Shown: positions 23,580 through 36,294, counted from the stretch's first letter. The stretch: 64,000 nt of DNA from Gnetum montanum (GCA_015680685.1 MNCI01037709.1:736347-800346), one strand, 5' to 3'. Numbers and translations: made by a program. The notes: generated by a model from the sequence alone, not told the origin.

Positions 23580-25456
23580 ATATTGTAACCAATCCATACT
23601 TACCCCATTGGGGTTCACACACTATACAATGTAGTTCTTGGATAACGAGTTGACCCACTATGATGTTTGTGACCGTTAGATGGTATGCAAGGATTAGGAT
23701 GATGCTGCCCATGGTTGTGTTCATTGGGCCTTATGGTTGTTGGAGTGTTAGATGGTGGCCCTGATGAAGTTACATGAGACACTGGGTTCGAAGGTAAGGG
23801 TGCACCACAGTGTAGAACTTGTGCTAAGTTGTAGGATGCAATGGCCTTGGAATTGTGTTGTCCCTTCTTACGGTCATGTTTAAAGAAGGGGTGCTTTGGA
23901 TGTTGCTGAGGGTTCTCACTGCTATTAGTAGTAGTAGCACAAGTAGTGTTTGTGGGTTGTTGCTATGGTGCAGGTACCTTAAGAATAGTTGGTGGCACTG
24001 TGGAAGGAGGGAAAAAGGATGAGAATGTTGAAAGTTAGGAGGAGTGTAAGATGCACAAGGTGGCAATTGTGTTGGAGGTATGGGTTGATAGTATTGCGGA
24101 GAATGGTACTGTGGTGAGATAGAGTATGGTGGCCCAAATGGAGAAACAGGATGTTGGACGTGATAAGAATGTGGATTCGGAGAATATGAAGTGTGCCTCC
24201 AGTTTAGGGGTGGTCTCCCCCACGACTGGGATTGTTGCCACTATGATCGAACACAGTATCTCTGTACGAACTCTAGATGTAACGTGCTTCCCCAATGCTC
24301 ATGTAGATGTAACAATATTGGGCATTGTCCTTCGGGGTGATCGTATAGGCATATGTTGCATTCATACGTAGGATTGGCAGTTGAGCACTTATTCCCTTCA
24401 TTCTTTTTTTCTGAATGTCTACTATTTCGTCTTGCTTCTTGGGTTGTCAAAACTCTATCTCCTATATTGTTGATATATTCTCCACACTTTTGATATATCC
24501 ATTCCAACATCTTATTGATCTTTGCCTCAGCTTCTTCTAATGATTGTTGTATTCGCAAAGATGATGTTTCCACCTTAAGATTTGTTGATTTCTCCTTGAT
24601 CATGGACCTTTGTTAAGTTGAAATTCTGGTCCCGTTGATGTTTTTCAACACTCTCCCATCTAGCTAATTCTCCTTCTTCTTTTGCTACCTGCTTAATAAG
24701 CTCTTGGATTTGATGGGTTTGTAGATCATATAGTTGACCTTGGGCATACACTCCTAAGGTCTCTCTTGTTTCATTACGTAGCCCATCAATGATATGGTAC
24801 ATTAGCCTTTCCTCGGAAAACCAATGGCCTAGATAGTTGTGTAAGAGTGCATAATATCTTTCTAAGGCCATGTCCAAGGGTTCATGTATTGCTTGTTTCC
24901 ATCCTTGGATTTGTTTCCTCAAGGCTGACACTCTTGTGTAGGTTTGATATTTTTCATTAAAGACTTCTACCATTGTTGACCAACGTTGTATTGAATTTGG
25001 TTTTAACGATATATACCATACTTTTTCTTTGTCAACGAGTGTCATAGAAAAGAGCTTAAGTTTTTGCCAACTGTTAACAATGTTGTTCCATGTGTAGGCA
25101 TCGTAGAAGGCTTGTAAATGTTGATGTGGATCTAAGTCATAGCCTCTTGAATATTTAGGAAAGTTGTTTAAATCGAGCCTGGGTAGACGGCTCTCTTTAC
25201 GATGCCTACGTGAGATTCGAATGGCCTTTTGTATTTGCGTTAGGCTTGTAGTGGCCAGTGGGGGTTCATCGTCATCAGGTAAGTTAGGCTTTCGTGCATT
25301 GCGATGACATTGCTTTTGTTCATGCTTATAAGAAACTCCCACTTCAGGTTGTATACTCCAATCTTCATCGTCATATAGTTCGTTGGTTCTCCAATGAACT
25401 TCCTCACTAAGTGTGGCTATGGGATTCAAAAATGGTGGAACCCTTTCATGATGCAC
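23580..25456 (-). pseudogene. E5: gag, near-intact N-terminal 293 codons
   Basis: The frame from ATG at 25,456 is open to 24,575. It holds the gag core (LDLNNFPKYSRGYDLDPHQH, WQKLKLFSMTLVDKEKVWY, RWSTMVEVFNEKYQTYTRV, LRKQIQGWKQ, HIIDGLRNETRETLGVYAQG). A frameshift near 24,590 leads to a second open stretch (24,603-24,241) with a helical segment and the knuckle CNICLYDHPEGQC (CX2CX3HX4C), the form known in Athila gag. A Pro/Gln/Tyr-rich tail with stops follows to about 23,690, and the post-pol sequence begins near 23,575. This is the best-preserved gag in the window; it would assemble particles and bind RNA. No protease follows. Confidence 0.88.
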
Positions 25457-26629
25457 AAGTTTAGGTTATATAGGTTTTATGGCTAGGAATTTTTTTGCAA
25501 TTTTTTGCCTAAATGCTAACAAATTGATGTTATGTGCAAGTGTTGTGGGTGTTCAAATCTAGCCAGGTTACTATGTATCTATTCCCATGGCATCAAAATC
25601 ATTCCATTTACTAAAAATAGTAAATGGGAATTTTACCCACGCTGTTCTTCCAAGAGCAATGCTAAGCTTGGGGGTATAACACCCACACTAGTGTTGTAGG
25701 AGCCATGCTAAGGTTGTTGGGGCCATGCAAGAGCAACGTTGGGGGGAAGGTGCATTGCTGGGGGATGTAGTAGCAACACTAGGAGGCAAGAGTTATACCC
25801 CCAATGTTGAGCATGGGTGATGTTACACCCCCCTAGGTGTTTCACATAGCAAATGTTATACCTCCCCCCAACAAAACCCATCAAAATGCCAATTTTGGTA
25901 GTCCAAAAGGCATTTTTAACCTTTCCCCACCCCAAGCCCAAATATATGCATAATATGACTTTTTTTACTTGGGGGTTGAGGCTTTGATCACATATGAGGC
26001 ATTTTTCAACCCCAAAAGCTAAAGTATGTGGAATTGCATATTTTGGATTGCAATCTTCACATTTTACAATGAAATTTCAACCTTGGGTTTCATGGGGTGA
26101 GAGTTACAATGCAAAATGGTTATAACATGAGTTTTCTTAGTGGTGTTTCATTTGTCCCTCTTTGTTGGTGCCTAGAGGATAGACCTAGGAGGCATTGATA
26201 AATAATACAAAACATTACTACAAACCCATCATCGGCATTCCCTCTCTACACTTGGTTCAGTAGTGTTAAACCATGCCAAAGAGTGCTTGTGATGATGGGA
26301 TTAGATTATGTTAAGGAAATGGTAATGAGTGTAACATTTGATCATGAGAGTTAACAATGAGTCCCAAGTGCTAACACCATGGCTATAGCATGGCATTAAC
26401 ATATTGGTTAATTAATAGGTCATGGCACTTCATGCTTTGAAATGAAGGTCAGTTACCAATGTTTTTGAGAATCCAACATCTCACTCCAAGGTTTCTTTGG
26501 CCATTAGGCTCCTCTCTTTGCACGCTTAAAGCCATTGGTTTGAGCTTTTGATCTTCATTGGTGATTCCAACTTCTTAGCAATTTTCTTCCCATCCATTTT
26601 CTTGTGGGGTGAAACCTTCATTGGGTTTT
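25457..26629. other. Unassigned region with a long imperfect inverted repeat
   Basis: About 1.17 kb lying upstream of E5 gag and of the E2 LTR. It does not match the 5' LTR and leader of E3, so E5 lacks its expected 5' end. An inverted repeat (arms about 25,657-25,697 and 25,773-25,815) with GGGGGTATAAC words lies in the first part. No credible gene; the frame at 25,708-25,941 overlaps the inverted repeat. Confidence 0.5.
25657..25815. repeat. Imperfect inverted repeat (foldback)
   Basis: The left arm has CAATGCTAAGCTTGGGGGTA then ACTAGTGTTG, and the right arm has CAACACTAG then GTTATACCCCCAATGTTGAG. The arms are about 41-43 bases, separated by about 75 bases rich in TTGGGG and GCAACG words. 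Further TTATACC..CCCCC words lie at 25,820-25,870. Possibly a miniature foldback element; no flanking duplication was found. Confidence 0.6.
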
Positions 26630-27437
26630 TGATGAATCGTGATATCGCATCTGCGATATCGAATCCAACCATGCGATGTTGGATACCTAATATCGAGGCT
26701 TGTCTCCTTGCCTATAAATAAGAGGTAGTGCCCTTGGTTTTGGCATTAGACAGTTAGTCCCTTAGCCGAACTCTTACCATTTTTTCTCTCCAAAGTTAGA
26801 ATTATTTCTATGTGCCCACAATAGGAGTCATAGAGTGAATGGATCTTTATTCGAGCATTGTGTACCTGAGCACACTTTGTGTACGACAATAAAGACAAAC
26901 TTTATGATAAACCTTGTAGCATATAGAATAGATTAATTAGCATTAATGATTATTTAATGCTTCCCTAGTTGATTAATGACTTCTCTTACCCTACAACTCT
27001 CTTAGTTAAATACACTCAGTAAGATCGCTTTGAGCATGCGTGTAGCACTTGGTAACCCAGTGACGATTAGCGTTTGGTAATCCCAATAGCGTTGCACTGG
27101 TTCAGGATGTGTACGACAAGTGGGAATAGATACTGGTGTTAGGAGTAACTAGAACTTAGTTAATGACTAGTTAAATTAAATTAGTTACTTAGTTATCTCT
27201 CTCCCCCTCCTTACTAGCGCAGGATATAAAACACATAAAAGCCATAAAAATCATATGCCTTAAGCTTACTTAACCATACAACTACAACATACAAGTAAGT
27301 TTAGAAAGATAATGATTAACTAACTCGTTATTGTTCCACAAAGGTGCATAGCCACTTAGTCCTTGGAATTCGACCAAATCGTGCATGAAACGCTTATATT
27401 CGTATGGTTGAGCGTAGGGGTACCTCGTCGCTCATCA
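26630..27437 (+). repeat. E2: 5' LTR
   Basis: Begins TGATGAATCGTGATATCGC and ends GTCGCTCATCA. A near-perfect palindrome GATATCGCATCTGCGATATC occupies 26,641-26,660, a degenerate second unit follows at 26,670-26,697, the TATA box CTATAAAT is at about 26,711-26,719, and AATAAAG is near 26,888. The end is followed at once by a primer site. Length 808 bp. Confidence 0.93.
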
Positions 27438-27456
27438 TTGGCACCATTGCCAAGGA
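27438..27456 (+). promoter_or_regulatory. E2: primer-binding site
   Basis: TTGGCACCATTGCCAAGGA follows the LTR directly and differs from the E3 site by two transitions. Athila elements use a tRNA-Asp-complementary site of this form. Confidence 0.85.
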
Positions 27457-28060
27457 TTTAGTTGTTTGTATGCTAAGTAGAACTTAGGAAATCATTCACA
27501 TCATTGGAACAAACCCTTAGAGTTGGTTAAGGAAAAGATAATAGTACATTGCACACTGAACAAGACAAAATGTCTTCTTCTTAGCACAAAAGCACTTCAC
27601 CTCCTAGGACTAACACAAGAAGCAATTAGTGGCAGGATACACATGACATTAATCTACCAATCCCTCAATAGTTTCGTGTGGTATATATTCATCTTGATGA
27701 ATATGTACCTGAATTCACCTTTATTCTTCATCAAGATGAACAGCTGCATTGGCGTGACTTGGAAGGTAACATAGTGTTACCTCCTGACTATTCAATCCCA
27801 AGTATGCTTCTTCATACTCTCACATAAATAGTCATGCAACAATTACATGTAGAATACATTGCGCAGGACTATGATTCGAGAGACTATCATCCCACAGAGG
27901 TGCAACGTTAAAGGGATTTGCAATAGAAGAGACACCATAAGTCTTTGAAGGGAAAATGGTCCAAGGATGCCCCCCATATTTTAAGCAAAACTATAGGTGA
28001 TGAACCTCCCTTAGGTAGTCACCCACATAACGATGTTTCTCCCCTTGACTTTGGCTAAGG
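27457..28060 (+). other. E2: leader
   Basis: Noncoding leader between primer site and gag. The frame at 27,523-27,774 has no recognisable similarity. Gag-like codons appear from about 27,870 without a clear start codon. Confidence 0.5.
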
Positions 28061-30466
28061 GGTTGTGTATCAGAACCTTCATTCTACTATTCATAACTTA
28101 GGTGCTGATACCAATGAACACAAAGTATCCGAAAAAAGAACAAAGACACATGACAAAGGTGGGCATTTTGATTGCAATTGCGATCAAGGAAAAGACCACC
28201 GAAGAGAAGGTAATAGACATCGTCATGGTGGTAGTTCTCCTTCTTTTTTACCTTCATCATCTCCTTCACCCTTCCTTTAGTGTCTGGACGCAGCCATAGA
28301 GAAAAAGATCGTGAGGATAAAGGCAAGCAAAGTGGAAGTCACAGACAAAACAGCCAAGACAGAGGACGAGGGAACTCTAGGAAATCATGACATAGAAGAA
28401 GGGAGAGTAGGGAATAGCGTAGGCATCATAGATGCCACGAACGAGATGATCATGATGAACCCCTACTCGCTACTCGAAGCATGCTAGACATAACTGAGGC
28501 TGTGAGAGTTCCAACAAGGCACCAAAAAAATAGTAGGATTAAGAGGTTAGATATGACTAACATCCCACGATTTGAAGGGGGATATAACGTTGATCCTCAA
28601 AATCATGTACAAGAATTTCATGATGCATGTGCCTTGCAAAACATAGAGAACGAGTGGCAAAAACTTAAGTTGTTCCCACGGACACTAATAAAAGATGTTG
28701 AAAACTGGTACCGGTCCTTAGAACTGGAATCTATTTGGAGGTGGGGTATTATGTTAGAATTGTTCAACGATAAGTACCAAATGTACTCCTGGGTATCTAA
28801 CCTACAAAAGCAAATCCAAGGATGGAAACAAGGAAGTCATGAACCCTTGGATGCTGCCATGGGTCATTATTATGCACTATTACATCATTGTCCTCGCCGT
28901 GGTTATTCATAGCAGGATCAGCTACACCATCTTGTAGATGGGCTTAGGCATGAAACGAGAAGAACCCTTGGAACTTATGCCCAAGGAAGGTTATCCGAGC
29001 TTAGGTCCCATCAAATTCACAGACTACTGGAGGAAGTTGCTAAAGAAGAAGGTGAGCTATGAAAGAGAGAGAGTGTAGAAGAATATAATCAAGATCCTTC
29101 CCTCTAGAAGAAGGGAGTAAGATTTTGTGAGGATGAGGAAGAGTCACCACTTGAAGAGATGGTAAATAGGAAAACCTTTCCTATCCAAAAGTTAACATCA
29201 GAAGTATCGGCAAAGGTAGAACAAATATGGGACTCCTTGGATAGTAGGTTTCAAACTTTTCTCAAAGTAGTAGAGGAGTCTAGAGAGTGGGATAGTGATC
29301 ATGATAAAAGAAAAAAGAGAGAGGTAGAAAATACAAATAATAAGGGTAAGGGTAAAGATGCTATTATTGAAGAGGTTATGGACATAGATACAGATGATGA
29401 TAGTGGATGCGAGATATGTCAATACGACCATCCTAAGGGATGTTGCCCTGTGATCACACATCTACAGGATTCTGGGATGTATGCACTTAATCCACGATTA
29501 AACAAATGGCAAACATCCCAATGGTTACCTTATCTCCAAGGTAACCCAAGGCAGTTCCACCAACCTTTAACATATTATCCAAGTGGAACTCCACCACAAC
29601 CAATTGAGCAACATCAACAGTGGCAGCATCCATAATCATGGGGAATGCCACCACCAAGGCAAAAATATCCTTACTGGTAACCTGACCCATATGGATATTA
29701 CATGCAACATCCAATCTCTCCACATGACTCTATTAGTCATGTTTCCCCTCAACATCACTACCAAGCCCACAAGTACTATAGGACTCCCTCTTCTAGGGGA
29801 AATATTTCACAAGTGTGCCATCCTTCAAATCTGGATGCATCTCTCCCACCAATAGCTCCATTACCACCTGCTCCAACAATGCAAGGTGAACTCCCTACTC
29901 AACCACAACAATGTAATTCCACAAGGGCTGTTAATCCTCAACCTACTATTGGACCTGACAACCGTATGAAGAAAAGACCTTTCTTCAGAACCAACAGTCC
30001 AACCAAGCCTTTGCAACCACAAGTGGCTGAGTCTTTGGACATCTCCATATCAAATAAAGCTTCAGAGCCCCCTTTGAGCCTAACACTGCATTCAACACAT
30101 ACGGTCATGTTAACACATGCTGTTACTGATTGGATTAAAGCTAGCCACCTTCCTAGGAAATTGTCTGATTCTAGGAGTCCCATGATATATCTACAAATTG
30201 TTGAGAATGAGCCATGTAAAGCTCTTTTGGATTTAGGTTTTGGTGTCAACCTAATATCCCAAGAAATGTACAAGGCTTGGAACCTTCCCCCACTAAAAAA
30301 GAGCAACATTTGTTTAGAGTTGGCCGACCATTCCATCACTGTTTCCCTGGGATTAGTGGAGGACATTGTTACCAATGTTTGTGGATGGTCGTATCCAGCT
30401 GACTTCCTAATGATTCAAGTGAACAATAGTAAGGGGGACTTCCCAATCATAATGGGAAGGGCATAG
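28061..30466 (+). pseudogene. E2: gag and protease
   Basis: Gag core at 28,481-28,912 (RLDMTNIPRFEGGYNVDP, WQKLKLFPRTLI, LFNDKYQMYSWVSNLQKQI). After a stop it continues (LVDGLRHETRRTLGTYAQGR) to a charged helical part at 29,159-29,400 and the knuckle CEICQYDHPKGCC at about 29,410-29,447, then a Gln/Pro-rich tail. The frame at 29,702-30,466 carries a Ser/Pro linker and then a retropepsin: VENEPCKALLDLGFGVNLIS at about 30,200-30,260 and FPIIMGRA at its end. Athila proteases have DLGAS at the active site; here it is DLGFG, so Ala-Ser is lost. Only a few stops interrupt the region. The N-terminal border is approximate. Confidence 0.88.
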
Positions 30467-30864
30467 CTAAAAGCACTATCAATGCGTGCCTAGGAATCTG
30501 CAATCTTTCCATAGAAATATCTAAAGAAAATACTTTTTGAAAAATCGAGAAGAAGAAGGTTCCATGCATCGCATATAGTGACACAGGGTGTAATTGCATG
30601 CAAATATCATGGGCTGTGCAAAGTTTAATATTGCCTGCATGTAATTAGTGTGTAGAAGTGATCAATATACAAAAGTGCCTGTATGCAATAGCCACACGAT
30701 AAGAAGACACCCAATGGCTGACAACTGATTAAGAAAACAGCTCACTTATATGCATGGAACTAATTGAGGGTTTGACTTGCGCTTACATAGACAGCATAGA
30801 CACATTAGAGCAAGTCCGCCACCAACTTCCAAGTCCTAACCTCAAAAACATCAACTAGGGGAAG

Positions 30865-33718
30865 TTGGAAATTCCTAAGAAATTTAAACAGGAGCCCCTA
30901 GAGCTAAAACCATTACCCACCGGTATGGAATACATGTTCCTTAAGAATGAAAAACCAGTAATCATCAATGCAAAACTTGCTCTGCAACAAAAAGAGAGTT
31001 TGCTAAAGGTAATAAACAAGTGGTCAAAATCCTTCGCCTGGTCATATCTAGAATTAACTAGAATAGATCCTAGGATATGCCAGCATAGGATTTACACTGA
31101 CTCCTCCATGAAGCCTCAAAAACAACCATAGAGGTGATTGAACCCAAATTTGAAGCAAGTAGTAAAAGAAGAAATCGAACAGCTTCTAAAGGTTAGGTTC
31201 ATATATCCCATTACTGCCCCTTAGTAATTGTGCCTAAAAAGGGAGGCAAATAGAGGGTGTGCATAGATTTTAGGCTACTAAACATGGCAACATTCAAGGA
31301 TCACTTTTCCTTACCATTTGTTGACCAAGTCTTAGACACAATCGCAGGGCATCACTATTATAGTTTTCTGGATGGATATAGCAGATACAACCAAATACAA
31401 ATAGCCCCAAAAGACCAAGCCAAAACTATGTTCACCAGTCCTTGGGGAATTTTTTCATATAAACAAATATTGTTTGGTTTGTGAAATGCCCCTGCAACAT
31501 TTCAATGCTTAGTTCTAAGCATATTTCAGTAGTAGATAGGAAATGGTGTGGAAGTCTTTATGGATGACTTCTCCACTCATGTAGCAAGCTTTGATCAAGC
31601 CTTAGACGGATTAGAGCAAGTGCTGAAAAGATGTGTAGAAACTAATTTGAGGCTCAACTGGAAAAAAAGCTATTTGATCATCCAAGAAGGCGTAGTACTT
31701 GGGCATAAAATCTCACATGCAAGGATAGAGGTAGACTCTGAGAAAATCAAAGTCATCCAAGGAATTACCTGTCAACCGAAAACTGTCAAAGATATTTGGT
31801 CATTCCTTAGACATACTAGCTACTATAGGAGATTCATAGAGAACTTTTCAAAGATTTCCAAATCAAGGTAGAGCTAACAAAAAAGGATGTACCCTTCGAG
31901 TGGACCAGGGAATGTGAACTAGCTTTCCAAACTCTAAAATAGAAGCTAGTAGAAACACCCATTCTACAAGCTCTTGATTGGTCTAAACTATTTCATGTCA
32001 TGACTGACGCATCCAACTATGCCTTAGCAACTGTGCTTAGATAGTTAGATGACCAAAAATGTCCTTATTACATGCATTGTCCAAGTAAAAGTATTGCTGG
32101 TGCACAACTTAACTACACTACTATAGGAAAAGAATTAATAGCTATAGTGTTTGCACTAGAAAAATTTAGACACTATGTATTAGGATACAAAGTATTCATA
32201 CACACAAATCATAGTGCAATCCAGTTCCTCATGAATAAGCCAATGGTAAGCCCTTGTATTATACAATGGCTTGTAATCCTACAAGAGTTCAATTTAACAA
32301 TGATCGATCGTAAAGGCACCGAGAATGTAGTTGCTGATCATTTATCTCAGTTGTGCTAAGATAGCAAAGAGGATGAGTACCCAATTTCTGATCATTTCCT
32401 TGATGAATTCCTCTTTGCTGGTGTAGTGAATGACCAATCACCCACAGAGACAAACTGGTATAGTAGCATTCTTACCTATCTCCTTACTCAATAAACACCA
32501 TAAGAACTAGACCTTACGAAGAAACAACAGTTTCTTCATAGAGCCAAGTACTTTATAAAGATCAATGGACAACTTTACAAAGTATGTCCCGATGGCTTGG
32601 TTCGATGGTGTGTTCCCAATAGAGATTAACTAAGAGTTCTTCAAGATGCTCATGAAGGCCCTTGTGGGGTTCATTATGTTGGGAGACAAATGGCTATTAA
32701 GATCCTACTTGTAGGGTATTATTGGCCTACCTTGTTCCGGGACACCCATCAATTCATCCAATCTTGTGAGAACTGTCAATGTGATGGGGAAATGACTGCT
32801 AGAATGGAGGGTCTGCAACAATGGATTCAACCATTAGAACCCTTCAACATTTGGGGAATTGATTTCATTGGGCCCATTATACCAATGTCCAATGGAAAAT
32901 CTTACATTGTAGTTGTCGTAGACTACTTAACAAAATGGGCTGAAGTAGCTATTGTTAAAGATAGCACATCATCTACAACTGCATGATTTGTTCAACAACA
33001 AGTCGTCAATAGGTTTGGTGTGCCTCGTGCACTTATCTCAGACAATGGTACACACTTTACAGGTGCAACTTTTTAGAAGTTAATATAATGCTTAGGGGTT
33101 GAGCATAAATTGACTACACCATTCCACCCCCAAGCAAATGGTCAAGCCAAGGTCACCAATAGACCAAAACCATTAGCAAGTATAGGTGAGACCAGAGCAC
33201 TAAATTGAACGATGCTCTCTGGGCATACTGCTCCACATGGAAACTCCCTATAGGCTACTCTCCCTACGAGTTAGTGTATGGAAAACTCCCAACACTCCCT
33301 ATCCAAACTAAGCTTTGTACACTAGCCACGGCATGTGACCTCAACCTTGACCTTGATCTAGCACAAAAACAAAGGTTGATGACTCTGAACTTGCTAGATG
33401 AGAATTGACTAGCCACCCTGTTATCTAATGAATTACACAAGGCATTTAATAAACAATGTCATAATCTAAAAATTAGGAAAGTCAAGTATCAGCCAAGAGA
33501 TAAGGTTCTCTACTAGAACCCCACATGTGTCACAATGTACCAAATTTCAAACATTGTGGGAAGGACCTTACATTATGTATGCAACTTTTCCTTCAAGGAC
33601 CATGACCATATATAAACTTGAGAGCCTAGATAAGAGATTGTTAGTCAACATGCAACAAACAAAACCTTTCCATGAGTTTAGGATAGCCAGAACATATGCT
33701 ACCTCTGTAGGTGGGTAA
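30865..33718 (+). pseudogene. E2: RT, RNase H and integrase
   Basis: Starts at the linker KFKQEPLELKPLPTGMEYMF. RT has CIDFRLLNMATFKDHFSLPF, YSFLDGYSRYNQ and FMDDF at about 31,557-31,571; a short deletion removes the VS before PLVIVPKK. RNase H has TDASNYAL (about 32,002), LEKFRHYVLGYKVFIHTNHS and NVVADHLSQL to 32,359. The integrase zinc region is at 32,645-32,800 (GPCGVHY, CENCQCDG), and the core reads GIDFIGPI (first Asp kept, near 32,855), SDNGTHFTG (second Asp kept, near 33,040) and QANGQAKVTN with Lys for the catalytic Glu, followed by a small deletion. The frame ends near 33,718 with KPFHEFRIARTYATSVGG. No chromodomain is seen, consistent with the Athila/Tat group. Confidence 0.93.
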
Positions 33719-34418
33719 ACTTGCTCATTATTTTAGATCTCCTCCTTCCAACTCAGTCATGGAGGAGATGGCCACCTCTGCTAATCATTGAAGGCCCTCA
33801 ATTCTTTCTAAATTTTTTTATATGTTTTTGTTTTACATGTTTTTATTTTTCACATTTTTTTTTGCACATTTCTTTAACCTTTCTTGTTTTTGTTTTACAC
33901 CATCATTCATATTTTCACCATTTCTTTGTGTGATTATTTTATTTTGTTCGTCACCCAAAAGTGTTCATGATGGTGAAATAAATAATACCATATTGATTGC
34001 TAATGTTTGGATTTTACCTTTAAAGTATGATGTTGATATTAAGGTATGGTTCTTTTGATTAAACAAGCAATGAGTCCATGTCGTTCATGCATCCATAAAA
34101 TCCTATGGTCTCCCTTGGCTTAGAACCATATAGTCTCTTTCTCTAATAAAACTGTTAACAAATTGGTGGCTGGGTATTTCTTAGACTAAGGAAAGACTCA
34201 AAGGATGACAAGGGTGTGACTTCAAGGGGATTTGATGCATTTGTGCTGGCTATTCTCTTGAGTGCTTGGATGCTTGCTCTTTGGGTTTTCCGCCATTCTA
34301 ACCGTTCATCAAATCTTCGAAAGTTGAGTACATAAAAATAAGTCTTTGCATGGTGTAGTTCTCATGCAAAAAACATCAAAAAAATAGTAAGAATTCAAAG
34401 CACACCCCTTAGACACAA
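33719..34418 (+). other. E2: truncated 3' noncoding region
   Basis: T-rich tract (33,805-33,950), then the blocks AATAAAACTG, AAGGGTGTGACTTCAAGGGG (about 34,209-34,230) and one GTCTTTGCATGG module (34,343-34,415). The sequence then switches abruptly to the minus-strand gag of E3 near 34,419, so stem-loop, promoter, third ORF and 3' LTR are absent. Confidence 0.75.
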
Positions 34419-36152
34419 TAATGACCTTCTCCATGGTTGTATTCATTGGACCGTATGGTTGTTGGAGTGTTAATTGGTGGCCCTGATGAAGTAACATGAG
34501 GCGTTGGGTTCGAAGGTAAGGGCCCATAGGGTTGGACTTGTGCTGAGTTGGAGAATGCGGTGGCCTTGGAATTGTGTGGTCCCTTCCTAGGGTCATTTCT
34601 AAAGAAGGGACGTCTTTGATGTTGCTAAGGGCTCTCACTGCTGTTGGCAATAGTAGCACAAGTAACGTTCGAAGGTTGTTGTTGTGGTGCAAGCACCTTA
34701 GGAACAGTTGGTGGTGATGTATAAGGAGGGAAAGGATGAGAATGTTGAAAATTAGGAGAAGTGTGTGGTACACAAGGTAGTGGTTGTGTTGAGGACATGG
34801 GCTGATAGTATTGAGAAGAATAATAATGCGGTGAGATAGAGTATGTTGGCCTAGTTGGAGAAACCAGGTATTGAACTAGATAAGCATTTGGATTCAGATG
34901 ATATGAAGGGTGGCTTCCCCCATGACTGGGACTGTTGCCATTGTGATCGAACATAGTATCTCTGTACGAACTCGGGATGTAACATGCTTCCCCAATTCTC
35001 ATATAAATGTAACAAGATTGGGCATTGGCCCTTGGGGTGATCGTACAGGTAAATGTTGCATTCATACGTGTGATTGGCAGTTGAGATCTAATTTTTCTTA
35101 TCCCTTCTTTCCAATTGTCTATTGATACTTTTTCTTGCTTCTCAGGTTGTCAAAACTCTATCTCCAATGATATCGATATATTCACCACACTTTTTATGCA
35201 TCCATTCCAACATCTTATTGATCTTTGCCTCGACTTCCTCTAATGATTGTTGTACTAGCAAAGATGATTCTTCCTCCTTGTGATAGGTTGATTTCTCCTT
35301 TTTGTGATTATGGACCTTTGTTAAGTTGAGATTTTGGTCCCATTGGTGTTTTTCAACACTCTCCTATCTAGCCATTTCTCCTTCTTCTTTTGCTACCCGC
35401 TTAATAAGCTATTGGACTTGATGGGTTCGTAGTTCGTATAGTTGACCTTGGGCATACATCCCTAGGGTCTCTCTTGTTTCATCACGAAGCCCATCAATGA
35501 TATGATACATTAGCCTTTCCTCGAAGAACTCATGGCCTGGACAATTGTTTAACAGTGCATAATATCTTTCTAAGGCCATGTCCAAGGGTTCATGTTGTGC
35601 TTGTTTCCACTCTTGGATTTGTTTCCTCAAGGCCAACACTTTTGCGTAGATTTGATATCTTTCATTAAAGGCTTCTACCATTGTTGGCCAACGTCGTATT
35701 GAGTTTGGCTTTAATGATCTATACCATAGTTTTGCTTGGCCAACAAGTGTCATAGGAAAGAGCTTGAGTTTTTGCCAACCGTTATCGATGTTGTTCCATG
35801 TACGGGCATCGTAGAACGCTTGTAAATGTTGTTGTGGATCTAAGTCGTAGCCTCTTGAAAAATTAGGGAAGTTGTTTAAATTGAGCCTAGGTAGACGGCT
35901 CTCTTTACAATGCCTACGGGAGATTCAAACAGCCTCTTTTATTTTCGTTAAGCTTGTAGTGGCCAGTAGGGGTTCATCATCATCCTGTAAGTTAGGCTTC
36001 CTTGCATTGGAATGATGTTGCATTCGTTTATGTTTATAAGAAACCCCTACTTTAGGTTGCGTACTCCCATCTTCACTATCATATAATGTGTTGGTTCTCC
36101 AATGAATTTCCTCATTAGGTGTGGCATTATTATAGTCTGGTAGGAGAGGCAT
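34419..36152 (-). pseudogene. E3: gag remnant
   Basis: Begins at 36,152 (MPLLPDYNNATPNEEIHWRTNTLYDSEDGS), matching E5 gag residue by residue, with the core WPTMVEAFNERYQIYAKVLALRKQIQEWKQ and MYHIIDGLRDETRETLGMYAQG at 35,753-35,409. The knuckle near 35,063-35,025 reads CNIYLYDHPKGQC: the second Cys is Tyr. The Pro/Gln tail continues to about 34,430, where the element is cut off against E2. Protease and pol are absent. Confidence 0.86.
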
Positions 36153-36270
36153 GGTTGTGAAATTGTGTGTAAATTTACATATGACTTTTTATAATTATTT
36201 ATTTCGTAAAAGATATATCGTTAAGTCCTGTACAACGACCTTGTATGATATAACTAATCTAGATAACTAG

Positions 36271-36294
36271 CACCGTCCCTGGCAATGGCGCCAA
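36271..36294 (-). promoter_or_regulatory. E3: primer-binding site
   Basis: On the minus strand TTGGCGCCATTGCCAGGG follows the LTR end directly. It is the best-preserved tRNA-Asp-type site in the window and the reference for the decayed ones. Confidence 0.88.

Larger units (their letters stand above)
17842..25456 (-). mobile_element. E5: pol-deleted Athila-like element with gag and third ORF
   Basis: Minus-strand order: gag (25,456 to about 23,580), the 3' noncoding region (about 23,575 to 22,140), an LTR-like promoter (about 22,130-22,031), leader, third ORF (21,561 to about 18,800), polypurine tract (18,640-18,632) and 3' LTR (18,631-17,842). The bases after the gag tail match those after pol in E1 and E2 (ATGGGGGATAT, then the T-rich tract), so the whole protease-RT-RNase H-integrase block is absent. 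No 5' LTR or primer site is found between 25,456 and the E2 LTR. The element is inserted in, or joined to, the copia remnant at 17,841. Confidence 0.82.

Noticed and set aside
29198-29461. Minus-strand frame of 87 codons, and 30,375-29,938 of 145 codons
   Set aside because: Antisense to E2 gag and protease, which have clear family motifs on the plus strand.
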